From positions 64,959,625 to 65,023,624 of the forward strand of contig NC_083885.1 of assembly GCF_032452875.1 (NCBI RefSeq): 64,000 bases of DNA, given 5' to 3'. This DNA is from Bos javanicus. Taxonomy: Eukaryota > Chordata > Mammalia > Artiodactyla > Bovidae. A program made the position numbers and the translations under genes. Each line of letters begins with the position of its first letter. Positions within the stretch are counted from its first letter, which is position 1. Positions 1 to 10,137 of this stretch are shown piece after piece. A model generated the notes under the pieces. The model searched no databases and was not told the origin of the DNA. It saw nothing but the letters and a program-made list of their open reading frames with translations.

Positions 1-635
1 ACCAGCGGATCCACACTGGGGAGAAGCCCTATGTGTGCACCGAGTGTGGAAAGGCCTTCACCCACTGTTCCACTTTTATCTTACATAAAAGAGCCCACAC
101 TGGCGAGAAACCTTTTGAGTGCAAAGAATGTGGGAAAGCCTTTAGTAATCGGGCAGACCTCATTCGGCACTTTAGCATCCACACTGGAGAAAAGCCTTAT
201 GAGTGCACGGAGTGTGGGAAGGCCTTCAACCGCAGGTCTGGCCTCACCAGACACCAGCGGATTCATAGTGGAGAGAAGCCCTATGAATGCATGGAGTGTG
301 GAAAAACCTTCTGCTGGAGCACAAACCTTATTCGACACTCCATCATCCACACTGGAGAGAAGCCCTATGAGTGCAGTGAGTGTGGAAAGGCCTTCAGTCG
401 CAGCTCGTCCCTCACTCAGCACCAGAGGGTTCATACTGGGAGAAACCCTGTCAATGTGACAGAAGTGGGAAGACCCTTTACAAGTGGGCAAACCTCAGTC
501 AACCTTCAAGAACTCCTATTGGGGAAAGACTTTTTGAATGTAACCACTGAGGAAAATCTTTTGCCTGAAGAAACATCTTACTCAGAATCTGATCATTCAT
601 ACCAAAGAGAAACCCCACAGTTTTCTTCCCTGTGA
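1..635 (+). CDS. ZNF543: C2H2 zinc-finger protein, C-terminal part of last exon (ZNF543-type), cut by window start
   Basis: The frame is open from base 3 to TGA at 633-635. It encodes the end of a KRAB-type zinc-finger protein, expected to bind DNA in the nucleus. Five complete C2H2 fingers are visible (C-x2-C, x12, H-x3-H), joined by HTGEKP(Y/F) linkers, after the QRIH end of an earlier finger. They are followed by a degenerate sixth finger (linker HTGRNP, then VNVTEVGRPF) and a non-finger tail containing QELLLGKDFLNVTTEENL. As I remember it, human ZNF543 ends with almost the same tail; that is the basis for the symbol. The KRAB exons lie left of the window. It resembles the 24845-25962 exon closely in its fingers and its 3' UTR, so the two are tandem duplicates. 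Unlike that copy, all five full fingers keep their Cys and His residues. Which copy is the true orthologue cannot be settled here. Confidence 0.8.
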   Translation, partial: QRIHTGEKPYVCTECGKAFTHCSTFILHKRAHTGEKPFECKECGKAFSNRADLIRHFSIHTGEKPYECTECGKAFNRRSGLTRHQRIHSGEKPYECMECGKTFCWSTNLIRHSIIHTGEKPYECSECGKAFSRSSSLTQHQRVHTGRNPVNVTEVGRPFTSGQTSVNLQELLLGKDFLNVTTEENLLPEETSYSESDHSYQRETPQFSSL

Positions 636-1480
636 GAAAAACTATTGCAGAATATTAATTATCGTCTAAAGACTCATATTGGAAATTGACCCAACCTAGA
701 GCCTTATTGTGCATGTGAGAGTTCATCAAGGAGAGAGACCCAGTGGTTATTATGCACTTCGGAAAGCCTTCAGCTCCATCTTACTTAGTTTACATTTCAC
801 TATTATCTCAGGAATTTTTTTAAAAAAAAGAAGGGAGAGACTTAGAAAATGAACTGCAAAAAAGTTTCTTTCAGACTTCCTTGCCAAACTGTGGCACTTT
901 GTCAGATTGCTTAGTTAACTGGTAGGAAGAGGGTTTTGTTTCCATGGTAAAGAACCTGTACTATGCGTCTTTATATACATTCATTGCCATCCAGTGTAAG
1001 GTGAGGCACACAGGTCTGGAACCTTTCATCCAACATCTTTGTTCTGAAACATTGTCTCTATTCTTAAGGAGCTTACATTTTAGTTTGAGCCGCTAAATGC
1101 TTTTATATGTAAGGAGCTAAGAATTCACATATGAATGGGCATGTTGTTTTGCACCGGTTAAGACTATTTAGGCTTTGATTTTTAAAAGACAAACCTTTTT
1201 TTATATGGTTTTAAAGAGCTAATACTCAGAGTTTTTTGTGGTCCTGTACTAATCCTGGTTTACTGATTGCTCTAGTTATATGGTAAGTCTTTTAATTGGG
1301 TAAAGTGATTCTGCTTTTCCCAGTTCAGTCTTCTTCTTTAAAACTTCAGTATTCTTATTTAAAACTGATTTAGCATTCTTAGTATTTTGAATTTCCATAT
1401 AAAGTTTTATGTAAGTTTTTACTAGAAGAATTATTGAATTTTGAGAGAAATTGAGTTAAATTGGCAGAATAATATGTTTA
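636..1480 (+). other. 3' UTR and flank of the ZNF543-type gene
   Basis: Non-coding. From about 536 to 640 the sequence repeats the region after the 25.9-kb gene, including the stretch reading TTACTCAGAATCTGATCATT. It keeps a faded finger-like segment near 700-780 (GGAGAGAGACCCAGTGG, then GGAAAGCCTTCAGC), so the UTR is old zinc-finger coding sequence. The rest is AT-rich with no gene seen. Confidence 0.5.
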
Positions 1481-2316
1481 GAGTCAGCATGTTTGCTGTC
1501 TTGTGTCTTCCAGTTTATGAATGTATTATGTCTGTATATTTATTTGCTATCTCTTGATTTATTTCATTGTTATTTAATAAGTCTCAATAATAGGTCCTAT
1601 ACAGTTTTTATAAGATTTATATATAGATGTGGGTTTTTTGTTTGGTGGTTTTTGGTAATTATAGATTGCATTGATTTTAAAATTTTCAGCTTCCATATAG
1701 TCTTTAGTATATATATATTTTTCATATCCTACAATCTTGCTATTTCTTTTGATAGAATGCTTGGGATTTTCTACATAGAAATATCTGCAAGTAGAGAAGT
1801 TTTCTTTCTTTCTTCTCGTCTATATACCTATCATTTTCTTTTCTTGTCTTATTGCACTAGCTAGGACTTCCAATATGATTTTGAATACTAGTAGTGAGAA
1901 AACATGTCCTTGGCTGGTTCCTGATATTAGGGGGAAAACATTAGGATTTTAATCATAAACTATGGTGTTAGTTGTAAGGTTTTCTTCATAGGGCTTTCTT
2001 TATCAAGTTCAGAAAGTTTCCCATATTCCTAATTGGCTGAGAATTTTTTGTTGCTATGAATGAGTGTTGAATTTGTCAAATGGTTTTTCTTTAATCAACT
2101 GATAGAATCTTGTGTTTTTTTCTTCTCTAGCTTGTTGTTATATTTTATGTTTATTTGAGTTTTGAATGCTGAGCCAGGCTTGTATCCTTGGAATAAGCCC
2201 TACTTGGTCATGGAGCACAGTTATTTTTATATATATTACTGTATTTAATATGCTGGTATTTTGTTGAGGAAGTTTTCCTCTCATTTTATGAGTGACAGTG
2301 GTATGTATTAAGTAGT

Positions 2317-2341
2317 TTTCTTTCTTTCTTTCTTTCTTTTT
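2317..2341. repeat. (TTTC)n microsatellite
   Basis: Five to six TTTC units in a row inside the antisense L1. Confidence 0.8.
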
Positions 2342-4180
2342 CCATTGTCATTGTCTGATTTTGGTGTCTAAGTGATTCTGGCCTCTTAACATGTGTTAAA
2401 AGGTGTTCTATTATTCAGAAGACAGTGTATAGTATAGAGTTGGTTTGGTATCATTTGGTACTACCTAATGATTGGTAGTATTCTCCAGTGAACCATTTAG
2501 TCTTGAAGAGTTTTCTTTTGAATGCTTCTTAATTACTTATTTATTTTATTTAATATGTATAGAACTATTCAGTTTCTATTTCATATTGGATATGTTTTTA
2601 TAGTTTATCTTTTTCTAGAAATTGTCCCATTTCATCTAAATGTTCTTATTTGTTTAAAGTGTTCCTTTATCATTCTGAGGGCAGCAGAATCTGTATTTAT
2701 AACCCGTATTTTATTCCTGATGTTGGAAATGTGTTCTCTTTTATCTTTGTCAGTCTTCTCAGACATATATCAGTTTTTTAAATCATTAAAAAAACCCAGC
2801 ACTTTATATCATTTTTTCCTCTGTCTTTTCCTTATTTCACTGATTTTTTTTCCCCCTGATCCTTATTACATCATTTCTTCTATTTGCTTTGGTACTATTT
2901 TCCTTTGCAGTTTCTTGAGGCGGGTGCTTAGGTTATTGATTGAGGATTTTTTTTTCACTTTATTAATATAAGCATTAAATTCTATAAATTTCCCTCAGTA
3001 CTGTTGTAGTTTATTATGTTCTAATTACATTTCATTCAGGTCTAAATATTTCTTTATTCAAGACTGTCTGTGTAACCCATCGATTATTTAGAAGTATGTT
3101 TAATTTTGCAGTGTTTGGAGTATTTTGTGCTTTCTTCTTGTTTTGGATTTCATTTGTTTTATATTTGATTTGGCTATTTAAATTTGTTGTGGTTTGTTTT
3201 ATGATCAAAGATATAGTCTATCTTGAATGTTCAATAAGGCTGCTTGAAAAGAATGTGTATCCTACTGTCATTGGGTGGAGTTTGTATATGTGTGTTCCCG
3301 ATCCTGTTCATTGATGATGTTTTCCCGATTTTGTCTGCTGATTTCCTGCCTCTAATTTCTATCAATAGCTGAAAAGGGGGGTGTTGTCCTGCAGTTTAAT
3401 TCTAGAATTGTCTCTTCCTCCTTTAAGTTCTGTCAGTTTTCACTTCGTGCATTTCAAAGCTCTGTTACTTGGTACAGATGCACTTAGGATTGCTATGTTA
3501 TCTTGGTGTATTGACCCTGTTATCATTATTCTTTGTTTTCTTTTTGCTCCTGGGAAGTTTTTTTGCTTTGAAGTATTCTTTATCTGATATTAATATAGTC
3601 ACTATTGAGATTTTTGGTTAATGTTTGCATGGTTTATATTTTTCCATAATAATTATATTTTCAACCTTATCTATATTGTTACATTTCAAGTAATGTAATA
3701 TGTGAATATTGTGAGTAGCATATACTTGCCTCATTTTATAATGTCTATTTTACTGATTTCCTTTTAAAAATTGGTATGTTTAGGTCATTTAAGTTTAAAA
3801 TAATTATTGATATTTTCAGGGCTTACCATTACCATTTTATGATGTTTTTGTTACCTGGTTTTTGTTGCCCTGATATTTGGTTTTGGGAGGTACTTCTTGT
3901 TTGTTTTGCCTTCTTTTGAGTAACTTTTAAAAGTTACTAACTTTTAATGTTAGGAATTCCACTTGATATATCTGTGATGTTTTTGAGAATATGTCTTGTT
4001 TTTTAGTGGTTACTTTAGGTATTATATTGTACATACATAACTTATCAGAGTGTACAGTATCAACATTTTAGCACTTTGACGTGTAGAAACTTACTTCCAT
4101 TGGGTATGTTATTCCCCATTCTTTAATATAACTGTCTATAAAGTGTTGCCTTTTTGTATGCTGAGCACCATATTGGATGA

Positions 4181-4200
4181 TTTTTTTTTTTTTTTTTTTT
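4181..4200. repeat. poly-T tract (T20)
   Basis: Uninterrupted T run inside L1-derived sequence. Confidence 0.9.
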
Positions 4201-5060
4201 GCTTCAGCTGTCAAACCATTTTTGCAAAACTCATAAGAAGCACAGTCTGTTTACTCATTACATTGTTACTCATTACATTGTTCTTTTCTTCCTTCTTGAA
4301 ATCCCAAGTTTCTTCCATTAACAGTTTTTCTTTTTAAATTATTTACCCCAGGAACACCTGTAGCCTGTCTTTTGTGGTAGGTTTTCTGGTAACAGATGTT
4401 TTTGTTTTCCTTCTTCTAAGAATGTCTTTATTTCTCCTTCATTCCCAAAGGATGTTTTTGTGGGGCATAGGATTCAGGGTCAACAGTTCTTTTATTTTAG
4501 TACTTGAAAGGCAGGTCATTTCCTTGTCTTCCACGGTTTCAGATGAGAAATCTGCTGCCGTTTGACTCATCATTTCTGTATCTGTACTCTATCCATTTTG
4601 TCAAGTACTTTCAGTGTTTTTTCCTTGTACATAGAGTTCAGAAGTTTGATCATGATGCAACCTGCCATAACATTTGGGGGCTTATCCTGTCTGGTGTTTG
4701 CTTAACTTTTAAAATTTTGTAGTATATGCCATTTGGAAAAATTGGGAAATTTTTAGTTATGCTTCAAATAGTTTTTTCAGCCCCTCTTTTTCAGGGGCTC
4801 CAGTAACATGAATGGTGTGCTCTTGTTCTTGTTCCATAGGACCCTCAGACTTGTACCTTTTTGTTTCCCCAGGGTGTTTTCCTCTGTTGGTCATATTGAC
4901 TAATTCCCATTGAGCTCTCTTTGAGCTCACTGATTCCTTCCCTCTTACATATAATCTACTATTGAGCTCATGCAGTTAATTTTCATTTTGGTTTTTGAAT
5001 TTTTCAGTTGTTTGATTTTCTCTTTTGTTCTTTTATACATCTTCTATTTCTTTGCCTAGT

Positions 5061-5489
5061 TTATGATGCCAAAGAAGGACTCAGAATACAGCAAAACTTT
5101 TGGTCCAAAGTCATTGGTCTCTGGTAGTTTATCTTAATTATTAGAAATCCTAAATTACCTGGAGGAATGGAAGACCTGCAGTCTTCTTTGTTGTTATCCA
5201 TAAACAGTTCTCAAGAAAATAAAACTGGGTGACCTTCAGCTTGTTCAGAGTTCTGTTCCCCAGAGAAGATTTGTGTGTAAGATTTCATTGCTCAGTAAGA
5301 CTTGTTACAATCTGAAGAGTATGGGCTACTCCTCTTCCACAGTCAATATTCCTCTGTGGTTGAACACATTCCCCCACATTTCCCAATGTGTGTAGGACCT
5401 CTTTCTTTTATGCCTCTGTTTTTGGTCTTTAACTTCTCCCTCTTAATTCCCTTCTGTGTCCATAATCTGTACCTGTGTTCCTCATCCCT
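5061..5489. other. Intergenic, no gene seen
   Basis: Mixed AT-rich sequence between the L1 and a BovA2 SINE. No conserved coding pattern on either strand. Confidence 0.4.
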
Positions 5490-5498
5490 AGGCACTTT

Positions 5499-5772
5499 AT
5501 GGAGAAGGCAATGGCACCCCACTCCAGTACTCTCACCTGGAAAATCCTATGGATGGAGAAGCCTGGTAGGCTGCGGTCCAAGGGGTTGCTAAGAGTCGGA
5601 CACAACTGAGCGACTTCACTTTCACGCATTAGAGGAGGAAATGGCAACCCACTCTGGTGTTCTTGCCTGGAGAATCCCAGGGATAGGGGAGCCTGGTGGG
5701 CTGCCGTCTATGGGGTTGCGCAGAGTCGGACACGACTGAAGCGACTTAGCAGCAGCAGCAGCAGCAGCAGCA
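5499..5772 (+). mobile_element. BovA2 SINE (dimer) with target-site duplication
   Basis: Two Bov-A units in tandem, each with the 'ggagaaggcaatggcaccc', 'ggagaatccc' and 'agagtcggacac' landmarks. The element ends in an AGC-repeat tail. It is flanked by the 9-base direct repeat AGGCACTTT (5490-5498 and 5772-5780), which marks the insertion. It is a non-autonomous element mobilised by the BovB LINE. Confidence 0.9.
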
Positions 5773-5773
5773 G
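5748..5773. repeat. (AGC)n microsatellite at BovA2 tail
   Basis: About nine AGC units at the 3' end of the BovA2 element, a usual birthplace of bovid trinucleotide microsatellites. Likely polymorphic in length. Confidence 0.9.
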
Positions 5774-5780
5774 GCACTTT

Positions 5781-7360
5781 GTGCCTCCCTTGTGCGCTGA
5801 GTTGCGCCCTTCTCTTTTCTCTCACAGACGCGCTGTGTGACTCTTCAGTCCACTGCCTGTCCTCCCCCCATCATGTCCCTTCACACCAGTGACAACTAGA
5901 GGGTGATCTCTATCACGGTCACCTGGCTCACGCAGGTCTAAGAGTTCCCTTTTGTCCTCTTCCCCTACCTCCCAGCCCCCTTTGGACTGCTGCCCACCTC
6001 TCTGACTTAAATGTCCTTCCCTGCTTTCTCAGTTCTTGCCCTTCTTCAGAGAATCTGTCTTCAGCCCATGTTTAGCATTAAACAGTGTGCTTCCCGGGAT
6101 CCATCCAAGGCCACTGTTTTCTCACTTGCAATGTGTTCCATGAGTGACTTAACTCCCATTGAAGGCATTTTACACTCAGTGAGCTGCAGAGCTCCCCCAA
6201 ATCTGTGTCTCCAGGGTGAGTGTGTCATGTCTGTTACCCTTTGTTCGTAACTGCACGCCTTCTGTATGTTCACACACGGAGTTCGTGCCTGTGTTGCTTG
6301 GCCGGAGCCCACCATGAGGACGCGCCCGTAGAACGTAAGAGCACAGATGCACGGTGCTGCGTACGGCTGCCACTGTCTTAAACGCTTAGACATGTCGACT
6401 CAGCCTTTCTAGCCAGTTTATGTGGTAGGTAATATTGCCCTCATTTTACACTGAAAACTGAAGACTAGAAAGGCTAAGGGATTTGCCCAGACTTGTACTG
6501 TTGTTGCCAAGTATGAGGTTAGGGATCGGAGCCATTTGGGCTGGCCACAGAGTCCATGCCCATATCACTTGCCCAGATCCCTTCATGTGGTGTGATCCTT
6601 TTTCCTTGTCACTACTCATTTTTACTAAAACGGATCAAGTAATGCGCATTGACCTCTGACCCCTGTCTCTCATTCTGCAGTACATCTTGGCCACTGTTTC
6701 AGTTTGAGTGTGAAACCATATTGTCTTCAGTGCTGGCGTCATCTCATCACTTTGTGAAAGATATAGGTAATCTCTTGAGTTTGAAGTAGCAGAGAGATCA
6801 CAGAAGGCTAAGGCTGACTTGGCTGTGGACACTGTGTGTGAGGTGCCTGGAAAACGTCTCAGTGAGTCCCGCTGTCTTGTGTCTGGCTGATCAAGCCACT
6901 TGCAGCCATTTTTCTTTCGTCAGCCTCACCTCCAACCACTGTCCAATTCTGTTCCTTTAACCTTTTTGTTTCCCTCATTAGACACATTAACATTTTTGTT
7001 TCCTTCAGTATATGTGTGTGTTAATGAGTGGCCACACACAGCAGTGTATTTTTATATTGATTGCCTCCCTCCCTCACAGAGTGTTTACACAAAGCTGTGT
7101 ATATAATGGGTACCATGTATGACATAATGTTGACCACAAAGAGAAACCACATGTGCTTATATGGACAAAATGGTCAGACTTTAAATGGAGTCATGATGAA
7201 TGACTGGAAAGTCCTCAAGATTATCCAAGTTATGATTACTAGGAAAACATCAAAGAACTCAGCATATTGTCATGCTTAACATTGATGTTTTTTCGAAGCG
7301 ATCTCAGACAAGGGGAACGGTATAAGGGTTGGAGTCCAGAGGAAGCCAGGAACAAGCTTC
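5781..7360. other. Intergenic; one MIR remnant, no gene seen
   Basis: No coding pattern supported. A minus-strand MIR-like stretch sits near 6415-6580 ('cctcattttacactgaaaac' and 'aagggatttgcccagac' on the + strand). Confidence 0.4.
6415..6580 (-). mobile_element. MIR SINE remnant
   Basis: The + strand shows the complement of the MIR core (pattern 'ccattttacagatgaggaaactga...' in a diverged form, then 'ggatttgcccag'). Confidence 0.5.
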
Positions 7361-7369
7361 AGGAGTTCT

Positions 7370-7570
7370 AGTGAAGTTGCTGTCACGTCTGACTCTGTGA
7401 TCCAATTGACTGCAGCCTACCAGGCTCCTCCATCCATGGAATTTTCCAGGCAAGAGTACTGGAGTGGGGTGCCATTTCCTCCTCCAGGGGATCTTCCCAA
7501 CCCAGGGATCAAACCCAGCTCTCCCTCATTGCAGGCAGATGCTTTACCATCTGAGCCCCAGGGAAGCCTT
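7370..7570 (-). mobile_element. Bov-tA SINE with target-site duplication
   Basis: The complement of Bov-tA is nearly complete, from 'gtgaagttgctgtcac' to 'ctgagccccagggaagcc'. Flanked by AGGAGTTCT (7361-7369) and AGGAGTCCT (7571-7579), 8 of 9 identical. Confidence 0.9.
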
Positions 7571-7579
7571 AGGAGTCCT

Positions 7580-8367
7580 GAGCACTTGGTTTAAGTTGTG
7601 TCAGTGAATTTCAACAATGTGTGTGAAGTGGCTCCTAGGGGAGCTCAGTAGAACCTCAGAGCCCAGTATTTTTATTGGGCACTCTGCTTGGAACATAACA
7701 GTTTTGACCTTCAGAAGCATAGCAGGTCAGCAGCATAATACAGAGACAGTGCCTATCCTGAGCCATTCATCCTTTCTGGGCACGATAGCAAGCATCCCAA
7801 AGTCTAAGTCCCTAAACTAGCCAGGGACAAACTGTGAAGTTCAAAGGATAGCACCCATGTTAACTCATTGTCACAGTGACTTAAATGGTACCAAAATAGG
7901 GAAGTGCAAATTCCTTTAACAAATACTAAGCAAATACAGTTTGCTATGACAAAAATAAGTCATAGCTTTGAGGTGAAGGTTTAAATACATATAAGTCATT
8001 GTAACAATAGTTATATCACACCAAAAATTCTTACACGTGTTCAGGATTTAATGATGACAAAATACACAGAATATCTGGTGAGAAAGAATCATGCCTCTCA
8101 ATAAATGTTTTATCTGTTTAGATATATTGCCAAGTGATTTGACTTGCAAATATTCCCTGTATTTGCCTCTATTTCTACAGAGATGTTAACAACCAGGTTA
8201 ATGCCATGTATTTCCATTGCACATATGTCAACAGTTTCTCCTTTATTCTTCCTACTGTTGAAACTTGTAGCCTTGACTTCAAGAAAGAGAAGATTAACGA
8301 ATATGGGGTCATAATTCCCACATTGTTAAATGTGCATAACTGGAGATTAAAGAGTGTGTTGTTGCAG
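7580..8367. other. Intergenic, no gene seen
   Basis: AT-rich sequence leading up to a decayed KRAB exon. No coding pattern found. Confidence 0.4.
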
Positions 8368-8490
8368 GCTTAGTCAAGTTCATGGACCTGTCTGTGAGTT
8401 TTACTGAGATGGTCATGGGAGTGTTTTTTCCAGCTGGGAGGGCCCTCTACAGAGATGTGATACTGGAGACCTATACGAATCTGGTCTCTG
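8368..8490 (+). pseudogene. Orphan decayed KRAB A-box exon
   Basis: After an AG acceptor at 8366-8367, one frame reads FMDLSVSFT...GRALYRDVILETYTNLVSG, which aligns without gaps to a KRAB A box (RALYRDVMLETYSNLVSLG in typical members). The frame has no stop, but the core that contacts TRIM28 is lost: the usual TQEEWG reads TEMVMG, and the PAQRALY segment has a Gln to Gly change. The 3' splice donor is also poor (CTG|GTTGTA). No matching finger exon or first exon was found nearby, so it is probably a leftover from an older duplicate lying between the two ZNF543-type genes. It could still be spliced as an exon, but nothing supports that. Confidence 0.75.
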
Positions 8491-8499
8491 GTTGTACAT

Positions 8500-9639
8500 G
8501 CTGCTCCCCTTGGTATTTAGGGTCTGACCCATAGACCACCTTTCCTGTCTCAGTCATGGGATACCCCGCAGCCTCTGGGGTCAGTGACATCATCCTTGAA
8601 ATTTGAGGGTTAAAGATTTGTAATCTGTTCACAGGTATGTTACATACCTGACAATTGAATAGTCTAAGCTAAATTATAAATGGGTAACTTACTTTGCCTT
8701 CCTTGAAGCAGTGTCAAGAGCATAGGCCTCTAATCAGACCACCTCATTATATACTTCTGTCCTTGTTCTAACCAGATGGATGGCTTGAAGGAAATTTCTG
8801 TCTACTGTGATTTTTAAATTTGGAGATCCATGTTTTAAGCATCTATTTGTTGTTTTTGTTTCCCCTCTGCCTATTTTTTGGTTTCTACCTCTCTATGATT
8901 GTTTGATTGACTGCTGGGCCCCAGCAGCTTCCTGATGTTAGTTCCCAGACCAGGGATCAAACCTGGACCCTCTGCACTGAGAGCACAGAGCCCTAACCAT
9001 TAAACCACCAGAGGATACCAAGACTGCCCCTTTCAGGGCTAGCCAGTTCTTAGAGGTAACAGACTACTCTTAGGGGCTATTCCTTTCATCTGTAAATTAA
9101 ACAACCCCAAACCCCTAATAGAAACCCCTTCTCTTTCTGACTCTTATACGTCAATAGACTATACTTCTCATCCCCCTAACGGCCTGTGCCAGGCAAATAA
9201 GGACAGCCTCCATGCTCCAAGGCTTGACGGTATTCAGACTAGCCAATACCAAGCCGTTATCCTGCCTTGCCTCGCCGTTTCTGTCGAAAACAAGCTCTGG
9301 GTCGCGCTTTGTTTGCTTCTGTCCCCTGACCCGTCCCGGTCTTCCCCGCTGGGCCCTTTGCGATGTTCCCGTCTCAAGTTTCTATGGATCTGTGGAGCGT
9401 AAATTTGCCCCTTTCTGTCAGTTATTACCATTTCTGAGTATCTTACTGTGGTAGATTCAACAGTTCCTGGGTATATTTGTAGAACACGCACGAAACATAT
9501 TACAACGTCCTCGTAAGGGCCTACAAGGCTCTACACAGGGAGCCTGAAAGTGACACTGGGGATGAACACAAAGCAGCAGATGACAGAACTCCAGGGTCAG
9601 GATCCGAGTGTTATACTCCTTTCTGGTTTGCACGGAAGA
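8500..9639. other. Intergenic upstream of ZNF543-like promoter; one CHR SINE
   Basis: No gene seen. A CHR-type SINE lies at 8930-9016; GC content rises towards the promoter at 9.64 kb. Confidence 0.4.
8930..9016 (-). mobile_element. CHR-type tRNA-Glu SINE fragment
   Basis: The + strand carries 'agaccagggatcaaacctgg' and 'ccctaaccattaaaccacca', the complement of the tRNA-Glu-derived head common in ruminants and whales. Confidence 0.7.
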
Positions 9640-10107
9640 AAACTACGTTACCCAGAAGTCTGAGCGCCGCGTGTTTGCGCCGGTACTGGGCCAAAGACAG
9701 CTGAGGATGGGGGTGGGACTTCCGGGCCTTTTAATGCCTGTGCGTCATCAGTCGGTGTCCAGCGCGTGCCTGGGGCTGTAAGGACGGAAAAAGCGGCGCG
9801 GCCGCATTTCCCCGGCAGGAGCTGGAAAGGCCGGTGAGGAAGCTGTATCTCACCTCCGCGTCGGTCAGTGTACGAGCCTGACATCCCCCCCGGGTCCTCC
9901 GTCACGGGGGTGTCTCCTGAGCGCTCGCCGGGGTCCCGATCCATCCCCACAGCTCTGACGCGATAGCCCGGGCCTCTACGCCTGGGCCACTGAGGCTCGG
10001 AGAGCGAAGGTCCGCCTAGGCGTGGCCCGCCCTAGGCAGGATCCGGGCGGCGGGCGGTGAATCCTGGAGCCGCCTCTTTGGCCTCACGCTCTCCACAAGA
10101 CCCCGCG
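9640..10107 (+). promoter_or_regulatory. CpG-island promoter and 5' UTR of the ZNF543-like gene
   Basis: CpG-dense block directly upstream of the first coding exon. It contains ACTACGTTACCCAGAAGTC (9642-9660), which fits the ZNF143/THAP11-type element found at many zinc-finger gene promoters. It also contains GGGACTTCCGG (9715-9725), an ETS/GABPA-type site. The same 11 bases occur at the two other promoters in this window. No TATA box is evident. The transcription start is not visible directly. Confidence 0.7.
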
Positions 10108-10137
10108 ATGGCTGCGGCGTGGATGGACCCGAGGCGG
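10108..10137 (+). CDS. ZNF543-like exon 1 (start codon)
   Basis: ATGGCTGCGGCG start in good context inside the CpG island. The exon ends CGG|GTGAGT, a strong donor, in phase 0. It encodes MAAAWMDPRR, typical of first exons in this KRAB-ZNF subfamily. Confidence 0.75.

Larger units (their letters stand above)
1480..5060 (-). mobile_element. Old L1 LINE, antisense, 5'-truncated and decayed
   Basis: AT-rich and T-rich on the + strand. It carries recognisable complements of L1 ORF2: a segment around 2170-2280 (cattle version of 'rising to ... cctacttggtcatgg' and 'tggtattttgttgagga'), and a segment around 3540-3650 with 'ctgatattaatatag' and 'gtttgcatggt'. Open frames on the + strand here (for example 1493-1864 and 2522-2971) are rich in Phe, Leu, Ile and Cys, as expected from antisense L1, and are not genes. 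Boundaries are approximate. A T20 run (4181-4200) and a TTTC repeat lie inside. Confidence 0.7.

Noticed and set aside
81..491. 136-codon minus-strand frame and the 31-459 + strand frame in the first exon
   Set aside because: Both are shadow frames of the zinc-finger repeat and show the same periodic artefact.
1493..2971. Hydrophobic + strand frames of 120-150 codons that look like membrane proteins
   Set aside because: Antisense L1 rich in T gives Phe, Leu and Ile by composition.
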